Source: Oscillospiraceae bacterium
GTDB taxonomy: Bacteria; Bacillota; Clostridia; Oscillospirales; Oscillospiraceae
Direction of reading: 5' to 3'
Assembly (NCBI GenBank): GCA_017395935.1
Contig: JAFQNL010000012.1
Location: 62,001 to 126,000, forward strand
DNA length: 64,000 nt
Shown here: positions 1 through 9,063 of the stretch, in pieces
Layout: each line of letters begins with the position of its first letter
How positions within the stretch are numbered: the first letter of the stretch is position 1
Notes under the pieces: generated by a model
What the model saw: only the letters and a program-made list of their open reading frames with translations
What the model was told of the DNA's origin: nothing
Databases searched by the model: none
Made by a program: the position numbers and the translations under genes

Positions 1-1000
1 GATCAGACAGCAGCCGGTCCCAATCCACCAGCGCCCGGGGCAGCCGGTCGGCCGCCGGGGTCAGAGAGAAGACCAGCAGGACCAGACCCAGCAGGCCGGC
101 CAGCGCCAGCGCGCTCAGACTCCGCTCCGCCTGCAGCGGGGCCAGAACCAGATAGGCCGCCGGAGTGAACCAGAAGTAGCCGCTCTTCCACCGCCGGCCC
201 ACCTGATCGGCAAGGGGCAGCGACCGACCCGGCAGAATGGCCAGCAGGGCCAGCAGCAGGATCAGGCTGAGGGCGTAGAATCCTGCCCGTGCGGGCAGGC
301 CGTAAAGCATCCGGGGCAGGGCCTCAATGCTCTTATACCATTTATTGTTGTCGGCCACCAGCCGAAGGCTGGAGAGAGCTCCCCGGCTCACCAGACAGAC
401 GGCGGCCCAGCCCAGCAGGGCGGCAAGGCCGGCCAGCTTATGCCAGAGCTTGCTGCCCACTGCCTCCAGGGTCTTGTCCTTTATGCCGAAGCCCAGCAGG
501 AAGAAGGGCAGATAAACCACCAGACGGCTCAGGCACATAAAGTCGCCGATAAACTTGACAAAGCCCACGGCAAGGCCGGCCAGCACGGCCAGCGGCACCA
601 GCCAGCGCTCCATCCATCTGCGCCGGGGCAGAAAGCTGACCAGCAGGCAGCACATACCGCCCACCAGAAACAGCCAGGGTACGCCGGAGGTGGAGAAGGG
701 ATAGAAGGCAGGGCCCCGGCCCAGAGCCGTCTCAATCCAGAAGAGAAGTACCTTCTGGACAAAGCCCAGAGCGAACAGACCCAGACCCATCCGACCTACC
801 GCGCCGGGCTCCTCCCGACGCGCTCCGGCCTCCCGGCCCAGCAGAAAAAGCATACCGGGATAGGCAGTGAGGGAGGTGAAGAAATAGCCGGCCATGCCCA
901 GATCGCTGCTTCTGACCCGATTAAACAGGGAGAAGGCCGCTGCCAACAGGACAAGCAGACAGGCCAGATGATTCAGCTTTTGCTTGCAGGCAGATCTCAT
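1..1000 (-). CDS. Membrane acyltransferase-like protein, 3' end cut by window edge
   Basis: An open frame runs from an ATG at 1000 off the left edge without a stop, giving at least 333 residues. An AAGGAG site lies 8 bases before the ATG. The protein is very hydrophobic, with about nine to ten membrane segments separated by short basic loops. The stretch around residues 150-170 (FIGDFMCLSRLVVYLPFFLL) resembles the acyltransferase-3 / fucose O-acetylase family, which O-acetylates surface sugars from inside the membrane. It follows tagD on the same strand with a 31 bp gap, so a role in modifying a surface polymer is plausible. The family call rests on hydropathy and one motif, and the C-terminus is not visible. 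Confidence 0.6.
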   Translation of the reverse strand, partial: MRSACKQKLNHLACLLVLLAAAFSLFNRVRSSDLGMAGYFFTSLTAYPGMLFLLGREAGARREEPGAVGRMGLGLFALGFVQKVLLFWIETALGRGPAFYPFSTSGVPWLFLVGGMCCLLVSFLPRRRWMERWLVPLAVLAGLAVGFVKFIGDFMCLSRLVVYLPFFLLGFGIKDKTLEAVGSKLWHKLAGLAALLGWAAVCLVSRGALSSLRLVADNNKWYKSIEALPRMLYGLPARAGFYALSLILLLALLAILPGRSLPLADQVGRRWKSGYFWFTPAAYLVLAPLQAERSLSALALAGLLGLVLLVFSLTPAADRLPRALVDWDRLLSD

Positions 1001-1031
1001 GATCAACTCTCCTTATTCTGTAAGACGACCC

Positions 1032-1421
1032 TTACTTACCCAGATCCTTCTTAATCTGGGTAGAGGAGATTTCAGGCGTGCGGGAGAGGTAGACCACCTC
1101 GCACTGCTGCTTCAAAAAGTCGAACTTGCCCTCCCAGTCGTCGCCGATCACGAAGGTATCCACCTTATACTCGTCCACGTCCCGGGCCTTCTGCTCCCAG
1201 CAGGTCTCGGGAATGACCAGATCCACATAGCGGATGGCTTCCAGCAACTGTTTGCGCTGCTCGTAGGTGAAGTAGCATTTCTTCCCCTTCTCATTCCAGT
1301 TGAACTCATCAGTGGACAGGGCCACGATCAGATAGTCTCCCAGCGCCTTTGCCCGGCGGAGGAGATTGATATGTCCGTAGTGCAGCAGATCATATGTGCC
1401 GTAGGTGATCACTTTTTTCAC
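1032..1421 (-). CDS. tagD: Glycerol-3-phosphate cytidylyltransferase
   Basis: This enzyme makes CDP-glycerol from CTP and glycerol 3-phosphate for teichoic acid synthesis. The 129-residue length is typical of TagD/TarD. The N-terminus shows the nucleotidyltransferase signature GTYDLLHYGHI (residues 8-18, HxGH type), and the C-terminal region has the SRTPEISSTQIKK element (ISST motif). The start is the ATG at 1421 behind an AGGAGG. Its own promoter lies at 1475-1503. Its product is the donor for the CDP-glycerol transferases at 1603-2754 and 22957-26073. Confidence 0.95.
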   Translation of the reverse strand: MKKVITYGTYDLLHYGHINLLRRAKALGDYLIVALSTDEFNWNEKGKKCYFTYEQRKQLLEAIRYVDLVIPETCWEQKARDVDEYKVDTFVIGDDWEGKFDFLKQQCEVVYLSRTPEISSTQIKKDLGK

Positions 1422-1474
1422 GTTTCTGGCCTCCTGGTCATACTCCGACCAATAATTTCATTAAAATACACTAT

Positions 1475-1503
1475 ATCATATCATATTTCCTCTCTCTTTG
1501 CAA
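1475..1503 (-). promoter_or_regulatory. Sigma-A promoter for tagD
   Basis: On the minus strand, TTGCAA (1498-1503) and TATGAT (1475-1480) are separated by 17 bases, about 54 bp before the tagD ATG. Confidence 0.75.
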
Positions 1504-1551
1504 TCGTATTCCGAGAAAGGACCCCTCTTTCTCTTTTTTTCCTGCCGGGGG

Positions 1552-1590
1552 TGGGAAGAAAGAGAGAGCCCGCCAAAGCATGGCAGGCTC
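1552..1590 (-). terminator. Terminator after the glycerophosphotransferase gene
   Basis: The minus strand folds a 10 bp stem (1581-1590 with 1566-1575, one G-U pair) with a 5 nt loop, followed by a pyrimidine- and T-rich tract down to 1552. It lies just past the stop at 1603. Confidence 0.6.
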
Positions 1591-1602
1591 CCTGAGGGCA
1601 AT

Positions 1603-2754
1603 TTATACTTCCTGTTCTTCCAGTGTCCTCTCCGCCTTCTTCTCTCCGGGGAGAAAATCCAGCAAAAAGCGGACGATCCGGCGGGTATTGTTCTCCTCTG
1701 CCGTCTCGATATACCGGCTTCGGAAGGCTTCCAGCGCCGCCAGATCGTAGCTGCCGGCTCCGATTGCCTTCATCAGCCCCTCCGGCTCCCGGAAGCAGGC
1801 CAGAGGCAGCTCCTGCTCCGGGTCGATATTCAGACCCTGACAGAGCAGATACTCCTCCTTGTCAAAGAGGTAAAAATAGACCGGCTTATGGAGCAGACTG
1901 GCTTCCAGCGAGGAGGCGGAGTAGTCGGTAATAACCAGATCACAGACCTTCATCAGATCATAAGTAGACCAGCCCCGGGCCGTCCGGTTCTTCTCCTCCA
2001 GATGGAACTGGGACAGGGGATGCGGCTTGACCAGCAGGGCAATCTCCTCCTCCCAGCTCCGGGCGGCTTCCACCAGAGCGGCCACTCCTTCGTCCAGCCC
2101 CTTTCGGAAGGTGGGCAGATAGAGGGCCAGCTTCTTTCCCCGGAGATGGGGATTTTCCGCCAGATACCGGTCCCGGATCTCCGGGTCAGGCCGCTGGATA
2201 TAGTCCACCCGGGGCATACCCAGGGGGAGAATCTTTTCCTCGGGGATATCAAAGGCCTGCGCGTAGATCGCTCGGGTGGCCTGGCTGGTGCAGAGGATAT
2301 AGTCATAGTTCCGGTGCATACACATCTGCCGGGCCATCTGGCTGCTGTGGCCGCCGGGCCGGTCCAGACACTGATAGGAAAACTGCTTGACCGCTCCCAC
2401 GGCATGCCAGACCTGAATAATCTTCAGCTGCTTCTTATGGCGCAGAACGCACAGAGGGATGGAGTAGGTATCGGTAATGGCCACCGAGGCGGTGGCGATA
2501 TGGTAGAGACTGCCCAGCAGGAAGAAGCAGTATGTAATAGGGTTGGTCTTTTTCGTCATTTTTCGACAGAAGAAGCGCACCTCGGTCTCCGGCGAGACCC
2601 GGGCCAGCTCCTCGGCCAGCAGAGAAAAGTCCACCGGGGGCGTATCCGACTCCCGGGAGAGCATAACCACCTTATCCTTCACCGGGAAAGGCCGGAAGAG
2701 CAGATAGACTGCCCCCAGCGCCAGCTTGGCCAGTGCCAGGATCCATTTCCTCAT
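1603..2754 (-). CDS. CDP-glycerol glycerophosphotransferase family protein (TagB/TagF type)
   Basis: The protein has 383 residues with a hydrophobic or amphipathic N-terminus (residues 5-22), consistent with peripheral membrane attachment. The family hallmarks are visible: VWHAVGAVK (115-123), LYLPTFRKG (211-219) and the C-terminal VITDYSAS (274-281) followed by KPVYFYLFD. The family transfers glycerol phosphate from CDP-glycerol to the teichoic acid linkage unit or growing chain. Length fits a primase or short polymerase better than a full TagF. It is transcribed from its own consensus promoter (2791-2819) and sits next to tagD. Exact acceptor not predictable. Confidence 0.9.
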   Translation of the reverse strand: MRKWILALAKLALGAVYLLFRPFPVKDKVVMLSRESDTPPVDFSLLAEELARVSPETEVRFFCRKMTKKTNPITYCFFLLGSLYHIATASVAITDTYSIPLCVLRHKKQLKIIQVWHAVGAVKQFSYQCLDRPGGHSSQMARQMCMHRNYDYILCTSQATRAIYAQAFDIPEEKILPLGMPRVDYIQRPDPEIRDRYLAENPHLRGKKLALYLPTFRKGLDEGVAALVEAARSWEEEIALLVKPHPLSQFHLEEKNRTARGWSTYDLMKVCDLVITDYSASSLEASLLHKPVYFYLFDKEEYLLCQGLNIDPEQELPLACFREPEGLMKAIGAGSYDLAALEAFRSRYIETAEENNTRRIVRFLLDFLPGEKKAERTLEEQEV

Positions 2755-2790
2755 CGCTTATCTCGCTCCTTTCCCTTTGGCTGTAGCCCT

Positions 2791-2819
2791 ATCTTATCCG
2801 CAGCGGGCAGTCTTGTCAA
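2791..2819 (-). promoter_or_regulatory. Sigma-A promoter for the glycerophosphotransferase gene
   Basis: Minus strand: perfect TTGACA (2814-2819), 17-base spacer, TAAGAT (2791-2796). The start codon is 37 bp downstream. Confidence 0.85.
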
Positions 2820-2879
2820 CCGGCAAAAGGAGCCGGAGCAGACAGAAAATGGATGGATTCAGCTTTTATTTTCCTTCAT

Positions 2880-2908
2880 TTGACGATGTTCGCTTTCTGT
2901 GCTAAGAT
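2880..2908 (+). promoter_or_regulatory. Sigma-A promoter for the L,D-transpeptidase gene
   Basis: Plus strand: TTGACG (2880-2885), 17-base spacer, TAAGAT (2903-2908). It diverges from the promoter at 2791-2819, about 60 bp away. Confidence 0.8.
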
Positions 2909-2970
2909 GGTCTTCAGGATGGGGTGGTTTCCCTTGCCGGGAGCCGCCTCCTCAGAAAGGATGTGTTATC

Positions 2971-4656
2971 ATGCCAACAGAGACCAACACCTCCCGTAAG
3001 GGCTCGGTACTGCTGGTGGTCCTGTCCTGCATCGTCGGTCTGATGATGATCGTAGTGGGCATTTTCGCCGGCATCGCCTATCGCTATGAGCATATGTTCC
3101 TCCCGGGCACTGCCATTAACGGTGTGGACGTGTCCGGTATGGATATCTCCCAGGTCCAGTACGCGCTGGAAGCCAGTCAGGGCTCCTACACTCTGACGCT
3201 GGTGGAGCGGGACGGGGTGACCGAGACCATCTCCGGTTCGGATATCAATCTTCTGCTCTCCTTTGACGACTCTCTGGCCCAGCAGCTGGACAGACAGAAC
3301 GAATGGGCCTGGCCGCTGGCTCTGCTGGGGCTGCGCCAGAAGGCTATCTCTCTGGACACCGTCTACAGCTATGACACGGCCAAGCTCACTCAGGTAATCG
3401 CCGATCTCAACTGTATGAATACCGGCGCAGCCACCCCGCCCCGGGACGCCTACATCTCCGGCTTTGACGAGCAGCTCAATCAGGTGATCATCGTTCCCGA
3501 AGTGGAAGGTACCCTGGTCGACCCGGAGGTACTGCTGCCGGCCATTTTGGAGGCCATCAATAATATGGATTCCCAGCTGGATCTGGCAGAGCAGGGCTGC
3601 TACGTGGAGCCGGCCATCAAGAGCGACAATCCCCAGCTGCAGGCTGAGGTCGCTCTGCTCAACGAGTGGGTGACCACCGAGATCATCTATGAGTTCGGCC
3701 CGGACACGGTTGTTCTCAACGGCAAGCAGCTGGTAGAGTGGTTCAGCTTTGAAGAGGACGGCACTCCCATTCTGGACAAGTCTGATGTGACCGCCTTCGT
3801 CCGGGAGCTGGCTTACAACTACAATACCATCTTCTCCGACCGGACCTTTACCACCTCCTACGGACAGGAGATCGAGGTAGAGGGCGGCGACTACGGCTGG
3901 TGGATGGATGAGCCGGCCGAGGTAGAGGCGCTTTACCAGCAGCTGCTGGACAAGCAGTCCGGCGTCCGGGAGCCTGTCTGGAAGCAGAAGGGCAAGGCCT
4001 TTGGCGATCCTGACCGGGACTTCGGCAACACCTACGTGGAGGTCAATCTGACCGCCCAGCACCTCTTCTTCTATAAGGACGGCCAGCTTATGCTGGAGTC
4101 TGACTTCGTCTCCGGCCGGCCCACCGAGAGCCGGATCACCCCTACCGGCACCTACGGTATTCTCTACTGCGAGCGTTACGCCACTCTGCAGGGCGAGAAC
4201 TACTCCTCCCCTGTCAGCTACTGGATGCCCTTCTTTAACGGCGTGGGCCTCCATGACGCGCCCTGGCGGACCACCTTCGGCGGCTCCATCTACAAAACCA
4301 ACGGCTCCCACGGCTGTGTCAACCTGCCGGTGGATGTGGCCCGATACATCTACGAGAATGTGACTCCGGGTACCGGCGTCATCGTCTACCAGCTGGAGGG
4401 CACCGAGGACTCCTCCACCGAGAGCCAGAGCTACGAAGAGATCGCCGCCGCCATTGTGGACGCGCTGGACGAGATCTCCGGCGAGGGCAAGATCACCTCG
4501 GGCAACTACTCCCGGATGTCCAAGCGGATCAAGTGGGTTCAGGAAGCCTATAGCGATCTGTCCGCTTCGGCCAAGAGTCGGGTAACCAACTACGATCTGC
4601 TGGCGCCCGCCATCAGCGCCCTGCGCAGCTACGAGTCGGCCAACGGAATCCGCTGA
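2971..4656 (+). CDS. L,D-transpeptidase (YkuD domain) with N-terminal peptidoglycan-binding-like domains
   Basis: The start is the ATG at 2971, because an AAAGG lies 9-10 bases before it and it lies downstream of the promoter; longer in-frame starts lack this. The product has 561 residues: a short cytoplasmic tail, one membrane anchor (about residues 10-35, LLVVLSCIVGLMMIVVGIF), an extracellular region resembling PG_binding_4 domains, then a YkuD domain. The catalytic signature is GVGLHDAPW followed by SHGCVNLP, with the nucleophile Cys near residue 448. These enzymes make 3-3 cross-links or attach proteins to peptidoglycan. About 90 extra residues follow the catalytic domain and look helical. 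Monocistronic, ending at a strong terminator. Confidence 0.92.
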   Translation: MPTETNTSRKGSVLLVVLSCIVGLMMIVVGIFAGIAYRYEHMFLPGTAINGVDVSGMDISQVQYALEASQGSYTLTLVERDGVTETISGSDINLLLSFDDSLAQQLDRQNEWAWPLALLGLRQKAISLDTVYSYDTAKLTQVIADLNCMNTGAATPPRDAYISGFDEQLNQVIIVPEVEGTLVDPEVLLPAILEAINNMDSQLDLAEQGCYVEPAIKSDNPQLQAEVALLNEWVTTEIIYEFGPDTVVLNGKQLVEWFSFEEDGTPILDKSDVTAFVRELAYNYNTIFSDRTFTTSYGQEIEVEGGDYGWWMDEPAEVEALYQQLLDKQSGVREPVWKQKGKAFGDPDRDFGNTYVEVNLTAQHLFFYKDGQLMLESDFVSGRPTESRITPTGTYGILYCERYATLQGENYSSPVSYWMPFFNGVGLHDAPWRTTFGGSIYKTNGSHGCVNLPVDVARYIYENVTPGTGVIVYQLEGTEDSSTESQSYEEIAAAIVDALDEISGEGKITSGNYSRMSKRIKWVQEAYSDLSASAKSRVTNYDLLAPAISALRSYESANGIR

Positions 4657-4680
4657 GCGGCTCCTCCCTTCCCAAACAGA

Positions 4681-4715
4681 AAACCCCCGATGCATCGCAT
4701 CGGGGGTTTTTACTT
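4681..4715. terminator. Bidirectional terminator between convergent genes
   Basis: A perfect 13 bp stem (4681-4693 with 4697-4709) and a 3-base loop, with T-run on the plus strand and A-run on the other side. It serves the L,D-transpeptidase on plus and the CorC-type gene on minus. Confidence 0.9.
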
Positions 4716-4733
4716 GTGTAAACCGGAGGGAGA

Positions 4734-6005
4734 TCAGTCGTCCTTCTCTTCTTCCTCGTCCTCCTGCTCCACCTTTTCCAGATGGATCTCCATGACGCGC
4801 ATTTTCTGCATCTTGGTAACGGTGACCTTGACGTTTTCGTACTGGAACACGTCTCCCTCCTCGGGGACCCGCTCCAGTTCGTCCATGACCCAGGCGGAGA
4901 TTGTGGAAGCTTCGCAGTCGTCTTCCCGCAGGTCGAAGAGCTCAAATACATCGTCCAGGCCGGCCGAGGCGGCAGCCAGATAGGAGCCGTCCTCCTGCTG
5001 CCGGATCTCTTCTTCTCCGACCTCGTCGTGTTCGTCCCAGATCTCGCCTACCAGCTCTTCCAGAATATCCTCCATGGTAATAATACCCATGGTGCCGCCG
5101 TAAGCGTCCACCACGATCGCCATATGGGTTTTCTGGCGCTGGAGGGACTGGAACAGGTCATGGATCTGCTCGGAGTGGGCGGCAAAGACCACCGGACGCA
5201 GGGCAGAGAGCCAGTCGCTCCGACCCTGACGCTGGAGCTGATAGAGGTCGTGGATATGGACATAGCCCATAATATTGTCCCGGTTGTTATGATAGACGGG
5301 CAGACGGGAGAAGTCGCTGGAGAAGAAGGTCTGCTCCACCTCGTCCATCGTCATGCTGTCGGCCACCATGATCACGTCCACCCGGGGGATCATAGCCTCT
5401 TCCGCCACCCGGTCGCCAAACTCGATGGCCGAGCGGATCAGTTCGCTCTCGTCCTCGTCAATTCCGCCCTCCTGCTCGGCCTCAGAGACCATGCTGATGA
5501 GCTCATCTCCGGTAATACCCATGTCCTCATCGGGCTTGATAATCTTCTGGACCAGCTTGGTCCAGCCGTTGAGCAGGGCAGTAAAGACAAAGAGCACCTT
5601 CATGATCAAGCTGATCAGAGGCGTTACCGCCATAGCGAACTTCTCCGGCATCGCTTTGGCCACGCTCTTGGGCGTCACCTCGCCGAAGATAAGCACCAGA
5701 ACCGTCATCACCACGGTGGAGATGGTGGCGCCATACTCCAGAAAATACATGGTGAACAGAACGGTGGCCAGAGAAGAGGCAGAGATATTGACAATATTAT
5801 TGCCAATCAGAACAGCAGAGATAAACCGGTCGTAGTCCTGCTGGATGGCCAGTGTCCGGGCTGCCCGCTCATTTCCGTCTTCAATCCAGCTCTTCATCCG
5901 GATTACATTCATGGACGAAAAGGCGGTCTCAGTGGCAGAAAAGAAAGCGGAGCAGATAATCAGCACTACCAGAGCGGCGATCATCGCGGGGGTTCCATCC
6001 ATCAT
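4734..6005 (-). CDS. CNNM / CorC-HlyC family membrane protein with CBS domains
   Basis: The 423-residue protein has the standard order: a DUF21/CNNM transmembrane domain (about 1-190, with an NNIVNIS element near residue 70), a tandem CBS pair (about 205-325, including MAIVVDAYGGTMGIITMEDI) and a C-terminal CorC_HlyC domain (about 340-410) before an acidic tail of Glu/Asp. The family is linked to Mg2+ or Co2+ efflux; the old hemolysin name is not functional evidence. It is second in a two-gene unit, 28 bp after the small gene at 6034-6351. The start could also be the next codon, also ATG. Confidence 0.9.
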   Translation of the reverse strand: MMDGTPAMIAALVVLIICSAFFSATETAFSSMNVIRMKSWIEDGNERAARTLAIQQDYDRFISAVLIGNNIVNISASSLATVLFTMYFLEYGATISTVVMTVLVLIFGEVTPKSVAKAMPEKFAMAVTPLISLIMKVLFVFTALLNGWTKLVQKIIKPDEDMGITGDELISMVSEAEQEGGIDEDESELIRSAIEFGDRVAEEAMIPRVDVIMVADSMTMDEVEQTFFSSDFSRLPVYHNNRDNIMGYVHIHDLYQLQRQGRSDWLSALRPVVFAAHSEQIHDLFQSLQRQKTHMAIVVDAYGGTMGIITMEDILEELVGEIWDEHDEVGEEEIRQQEDGSYLAAASAGLDDVFELFDLREDDCEASTISAWVMDELERVPEEGDVFQYENVKVTVTKMQKMRVMEIHLEKVEQEDEEEEKDD

Positions 6006-6033
6006 TTAGACATCACCCACCCCTTCTTCATCA

Positions 6034-6351
6034 TCACTCGGCAACAGGGACTGCTGGCTGTGTCAAGATCCATTTGTATTGTTCCTCCAAATAATCAATC
6101 ACTTGTTCCCGGCCTTCCTCTGTCATGGGGAATTGGGCAGAAGAGAGGATTTCGCTCTCCTCCATACAGTATTCACCCTGCCAGATAAAGACCTCGACTT
6201 TACTCTCCGGGAGCGCCTCGCCGGTGACTTTGTCCACTACGGCGTAGTTCTTAACCAGATAGCGCATCTCCCGATAGCTGCCAAAGAAGTGATTGCCGTT
6301 GATCCAGCTGTGCAGATTAGTCAGATAAAATCTGGGGTCTTCTCTCAGCAT
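6034..6351 (-). CDS. Small conserved-looking protein of unknown function
   Basis: This 105-residue soluble protein is not recognised. It has many aromatic residues (WINGNHFFGSYREMRYLV near residues 16-33), no Cys pair suggesting metal binding, and no signal or membrane segment. An AAGGAGG-type site precedes the ATG at 6351. It lies directly downstream of a consensus promoter and is co-directional with the CorC-type gene. Function cannot be inferred from sequence alone. Confidence 0.7.
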   Translation of the reverse strand: MLREDPRFYLTNLHSWINGNHFFGSYREMRYLVKNYAVVDKVTGEALPESKVEVFIWQGEYCMEESEILSSAQFPMTEEGREQVIDYLEEQYKWILTQPAVPVAE

Positions 6352-6382
6352 GGCACACTCCTCCTTATGAGCTATTGATGCT

Positions 6383-6411
6383 AATTGTACTTGTTTTTAC
6401 CCGCTGCGTCA
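6383..6411 (-). promoter_or_regulatory. Sigma-A promoter for the 6.0-6.35 kb two-gene unit
   Basis: Minus strand: TTGACG (6406-6411), 17-base spacer, TACAAT (6383-6388), 31 bp before the ATG at 6351. Confidence 0.85.
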
Positions 6412-6450
6412 ATATCCATTTTCTCTTTCCGGGCAAATGGTTTCAGGAAC

Positions 6451-6483
6451 AAAAAAGATCCCTCTCAGAAGAGAGGGATCTTT
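6451..6483 (-). terminator. Terminator of the ribosomal protein operon
   Basis: A 13 bp stem (6454-6466 with 6471-6483) and AGAA-type loop are followed on the minus strand by a T-run (6451-6456). It lies about 20 bp after the rplQ stop. Confidence 0.9.
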
Positions 6484-6501
6484 CCAACGCGTATTTTTAA
6501 A

Positions 6502-6843
6502 TTACACCAGCTCGAGGATAGCAACCTCGGCGGCGTCGCCGCGGCGGAAGCCGGCGCGGACGATACGGGTGTAGCCGCCGTTACGATCGGCATACTTGGG
6601 GCCGATCTGGTCGAACAGCTTCTTGGCCACGTCTTCCTGAGTCAGGAAGGACAGAGCCTGACGATAGGAAGCCAGGTTGTTCTCCTTAGCCAGGGTGATC
6701 ATCTTCTCGGCCAGAGGAGCGATCTCCTTGGCGCGAGTGACAGTGGTCTTCAGCTGGCCATAGTTGAGCAGGTCGGTGGTCTGCTGCTTCAGCATAGCCA
6801 TACGGGCGTCGGTGGGCTTACCCAGTTTGCGGTAACCAGCCAT
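6502..6843 (-). CDS. rplQ: 50S ribosomal protein L17
   Basis: The 113-residue protein has the L17 opening [19 protein letters not shown] and the TTVTRAKE element. It is the last gene of the cluster, directly before the terminator. The 69 bp gap to rpoA contains a near-perfect palindrome (6865-6883). Confidence 0.97.
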   Translation of the reverse strand: MAGYRKLGKPTDARMAMLKQQTTDLLNYGQLKTTVTRAKEIAPLAEKMITLAKENNLASYRQALSFLTQEDVAKKLFDQIGPKYADRNGGYTRIVRAGFRRGDAAEVAILELV

Positions 6844-6864
6844 TACAATTCACTCCTTCAGTAG

Positions 6865-6883
6865 GTTCTGTCCGGGACAGAAC
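6865..6883. repeat. Palindrome in the rpoA-rplQ spacer
   Basis: Arms of 9 bases (6865-6873 and 6875-6883) around a single central base. As RNA it would form a compact hairpin just before the rplQ ribosome binding site. Confidence 0.5.
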
Positions 6884-6912
6884 AATGTCGTATCACGGGT
6901 GCAAATCCCCGG

Positions 6913-7863
6913 TCAGTTATTATCCTCGCTCTTGAGAGAGAGACCCATGAGAGCCAGCTTATTGATGACCTCTTCCAGGCTCTTTCTGCCCAGATTACGG
7001 ACCTTCATCATCTCGTCCTCGGTCTTAGCGATCAGATCCTGAACGGTATTGATGTTGGCGCGCTTGAGGCAGTTAAAGGAACGGACGGACAGGTCCAGCT
7101 CTTCGATGGTCATCTCCAGTACCTTATCCTGGCCCTTGGTATCCTTCTCCACAATGGTGGGGCTGCTGCCAATGGTCTCGGACAGGTCGGTGAACAGGAC
7201 AAAGTGATCGCAGAGGATCTTGGCGCCCAGAGACACAGCATCACGAGCAGTGATGGTGCCGTCGGTCCAGACCTCCAGAGTCAGCTTGTCAAAGTCGGTC
7301 ATATTGCCAACACGGGTGTTTTCCACCGTGTAGTTCACCTTGAGAACAGGAGAATAGATGGAGTCCACAGGGATGACGCCGATCACAGACTGAGCAGGCT
7401 TGTTCCGGTCAGCGGGCACATAGCCCCGGCCGTGGCTCATGGTCAGTTCCATATTCAGAGAAGCGTCGGGGCCCAGAGTAGCGATATGCAGCTCGGGGTT
7501 CAGGATCTCCACCTCACCGTCGGCCTTGATATCGCCGGCAGTGATCTCACCCTCACCAGAGGCCTGGATATAGACCGTCTTAGTGGCGGTGCCATAGAGC
7601 TTGGCGATGATCTTCTTCACGTTCAGGACGATCTGAGTCACATCTTCCTTCACACCGGGAATGGTGCAGAACTCATGCTGGACACCAGCGATCTTCATGG
7701 TAGTAACAGCAGTACCGGGCAGAGAGGACAGCAGGATACGGCGCAGGGCATTGCCCAGGGTGGTGCCGTAGCCGCGCTCCAGAGGCTCTACCACATACTT
7801 GCTGTAGTTGCCGTCGTTGGGATTCTCATTACACTCGATGCGGGGCTTTTCAATTTCTACCAT
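6913..7863 (-). CDS. rpoA: DNA-directed RNA polymerase alpha subunit
   Basis: The 316-residue protein has the dimerising N-terminal domain (about 1-230; signature [24 protein letters not shown] at 26-43, here [20 protein letters not shown]) and a C-terminal domain (about 245-310; [29 protein letters not shown]) that contacts UP elements and activators. An unusually long spacer of 162 bp separates it from rpsD and may hold an internal promoter. Confidence 0.98.
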   Translation of the reverse strand: MVEIEKPRIECNENPNDGNYSKYVVEPLERGYGTTLGNALRRILLSSLPGTAVTTMKIAGVQHEFCTIPGVKEDVTQIVLNVKKIIAKLYGTATKTVYIQASGEGEITAGDIKADGEVEILNPELHIATLGPDASLNMELTMSHGRGYVPADRNKPAQSVIGVIPVDSIYSPVLKVNYTVENTRVGNMTDFDKLTLEVWTDGTITARDAVSLGAKILCDHFVLFTDLSETIGSSPTIVEKDTKGQDKVLEMTIEELDLSVRSFNCLKRANINTVQDLIAKTEDEMMKVRNLGRKSLEEVINKLALMGLSLKSEDNN

Positions 7864-7907
7864 TAACTTATACCCTCCTCGTCGTCGGGAGCGGTAAGGC
7901 TCCCTTG

Positions 7908-7913
7908 ATTATA
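7908..7913 (-). promoter_or_regulatory. Possible -10 element of an internal rpoA promoter
   Basis: A perfect TATAAT (minus strand) lies 44 bp before rpoA in an otherwise GC-rich spacer. I see no good -35 at 16-18 bases, so this is tentative. A hairpin (7887-7904, 6 bp arms) lies between it and the gene. Confidence 0.35.
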
Positions 7914-7948
7914 CAGCTTACCAATATGAGGAAGCACTGATTCAATGG

Positions 7949-7980
7949 TCGGTGGTCTGATGCAAGCACCAGGCCACCGA
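7949..7980 (-). other. Hairpin in the rpsD-rpoA spacer
   Basis: Arms 7949-7959 and 7970-7980 pair over 11 positions with one G-U. There is no T-run, so it is not a standard terminator. It could be an mRNA processing or regulatory structure. Confidence 0.45.
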
Positions 7981-8025
7981 TCCCTCTCTTAATGATTGAC
8001 TCAGAGGTTCCTTGAGGGTGGTCTG

Positions 8026-8631
8026 TTACTTGGAGTAGAGCTCGACGATCAGGTGCTCTTCCACAGGGAAGTCGATGTCAGCGCGCTCAGGCAGACGGAG
8101 AATGGTGCCCTTCAGGGCTTCCTTCTCGCGGGTCATCCAGGCGGGGACATTGACAGCCACGGCATCTTCGCCCAGGAAACGCTTGAAAGCCACGGAAGAG
8201 CGGCTGGATTCCTTGACTTCGATGACGTCGCCGGCCTTCACCTGGTAAGAAGCGATGTTGACCTTCTTGCCGTTGACGGTGAAGTGAGCATGGCTGACCA
8301 GCTGACGAGCCTCACGGCGGGTCATAGCGAAGCCCATGCGGAACACGACGTTGTCCAGACGACGCTCCAGAGCGATCAGCAGGTTTTCACCGGTGATGCC
8401 AGGGGCGCGGTCGGCCTTCTCATAGTAGGTGCGGAACTGCTTTTCCAGAACGCCATAGATGAACTTGACCTTCTGCTTCTCGGTCAGCTGCAGAGCGTAT
8501 TCGCTCTTCTTCTTGCGCATCTGGTTCTTGGCGGTACGCTTGGTGCTCTTCTTGCCGTTGTAGCCCAGGACGGCGGGAGAGATGCCCAGAGCCTCGCAGC
8601 GCTTGGCGATGGGCTGAGTATTCTTAGCCAT
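8026..8631 (-). CDS. rpsD: 30S ribosomal protein S4
   Basis: The 201-residue product has the S4 N-terminal domain and the S4 RNA-binding domain (about 92-155: [30 protein letters not shown]). It lacks the N-terminal Cys zinc site, so it is the zinc-free type. S4 is a primary 16S binder and a known autoregulator of its operon in other bacteria. A 23 bp gap separates it from rpsK. Confidence 0.97.
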   Translation of the reverse strand: MAKNTQPIAKRCEALGISPAVLGYNGKKSTKRTAKNQMRKKKSEYALQLTEKQKVKFIYGVLEKQFRTYYEKADRAPGITGENLLIALERRLDNVVFRMGFAMTRREARQLVSHAHFTVNGKKVNIASYQVKAGDVIEVKESSRSSVAFKRFLGEDAVAVNVPAWMTREKEALKGTILRLPERADIDFPVEEHLIVELYSK

Positions 8632-8654
8632 AGTCTATTTCCTCCTTTAATTGA

Positions 8655-9047
8655 TCAGACACGTCTTCTCTTGGGAGGACGGCAGCCGTTGTGGGGGACA
8701 GGAGTGACGTCCTTGATCATGGTCACTTCCAGACCCACGCCCTGCAGAGCGCGGATAGCAGCCTCACGGCCGGCACCGGGGCCCTTGACATAGACTTCCA
8801 CGGTCTTCAGACCATGCTCCATGGCAGCCTTAGCGGCAGTCTCGGCAGCGGTCTGAGCGGCAAAGGGAGTGGACTTACGGGAGCCACGGAAACCCAGACC
8901 GCCGGAGGAAGCCCAGCTCAGGGCGTTACCCTGCAGGTCAGTAACGGTAACCATGGTGTTGTTGAAGGAAGAGCGGATATGCACAGCGCCCTTCTCAATG
9001 TTCTTACGTTCGCGGCGACGGCGAACGACCTTCTTAGCTTTGGCCAT
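8655..9047 (-). CDS. rpsK: 30S ribosomal protein S11
   Basis: 130 residues with the S11 signature ([20 protein letters not shown]) and basic C-terminus PPKRRRV. Sixteen bp after rpsM, in the alpha-type segment rpsM-rpsK-rpsD-rpoA-rplQ. Confidence 0.98.
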   Translation of the reverse strand: MAKAKKVVRRRRERKNIEKGAVHIRSSFNNTMVTVTDLQGNALSWASSGGLGFRGSRKSTPFAAQTAAETAAKAAMEHGLKTVEVYVKGPGAGREAAIRALQGVGLEVTMIKDVTPVPHNGCRPPKRRRV

Positions 9048-9063
9048 TGTTCATATCCCTCCT

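Noticed and set aside
2914..4695. A 593-residue minus-strand frame over the L,D-transpeptidase
   Set aside because: The plus-strand gene has promoter, ribosome binding site and catalytic motifs; the antisense frame has none and would cross the terminator.
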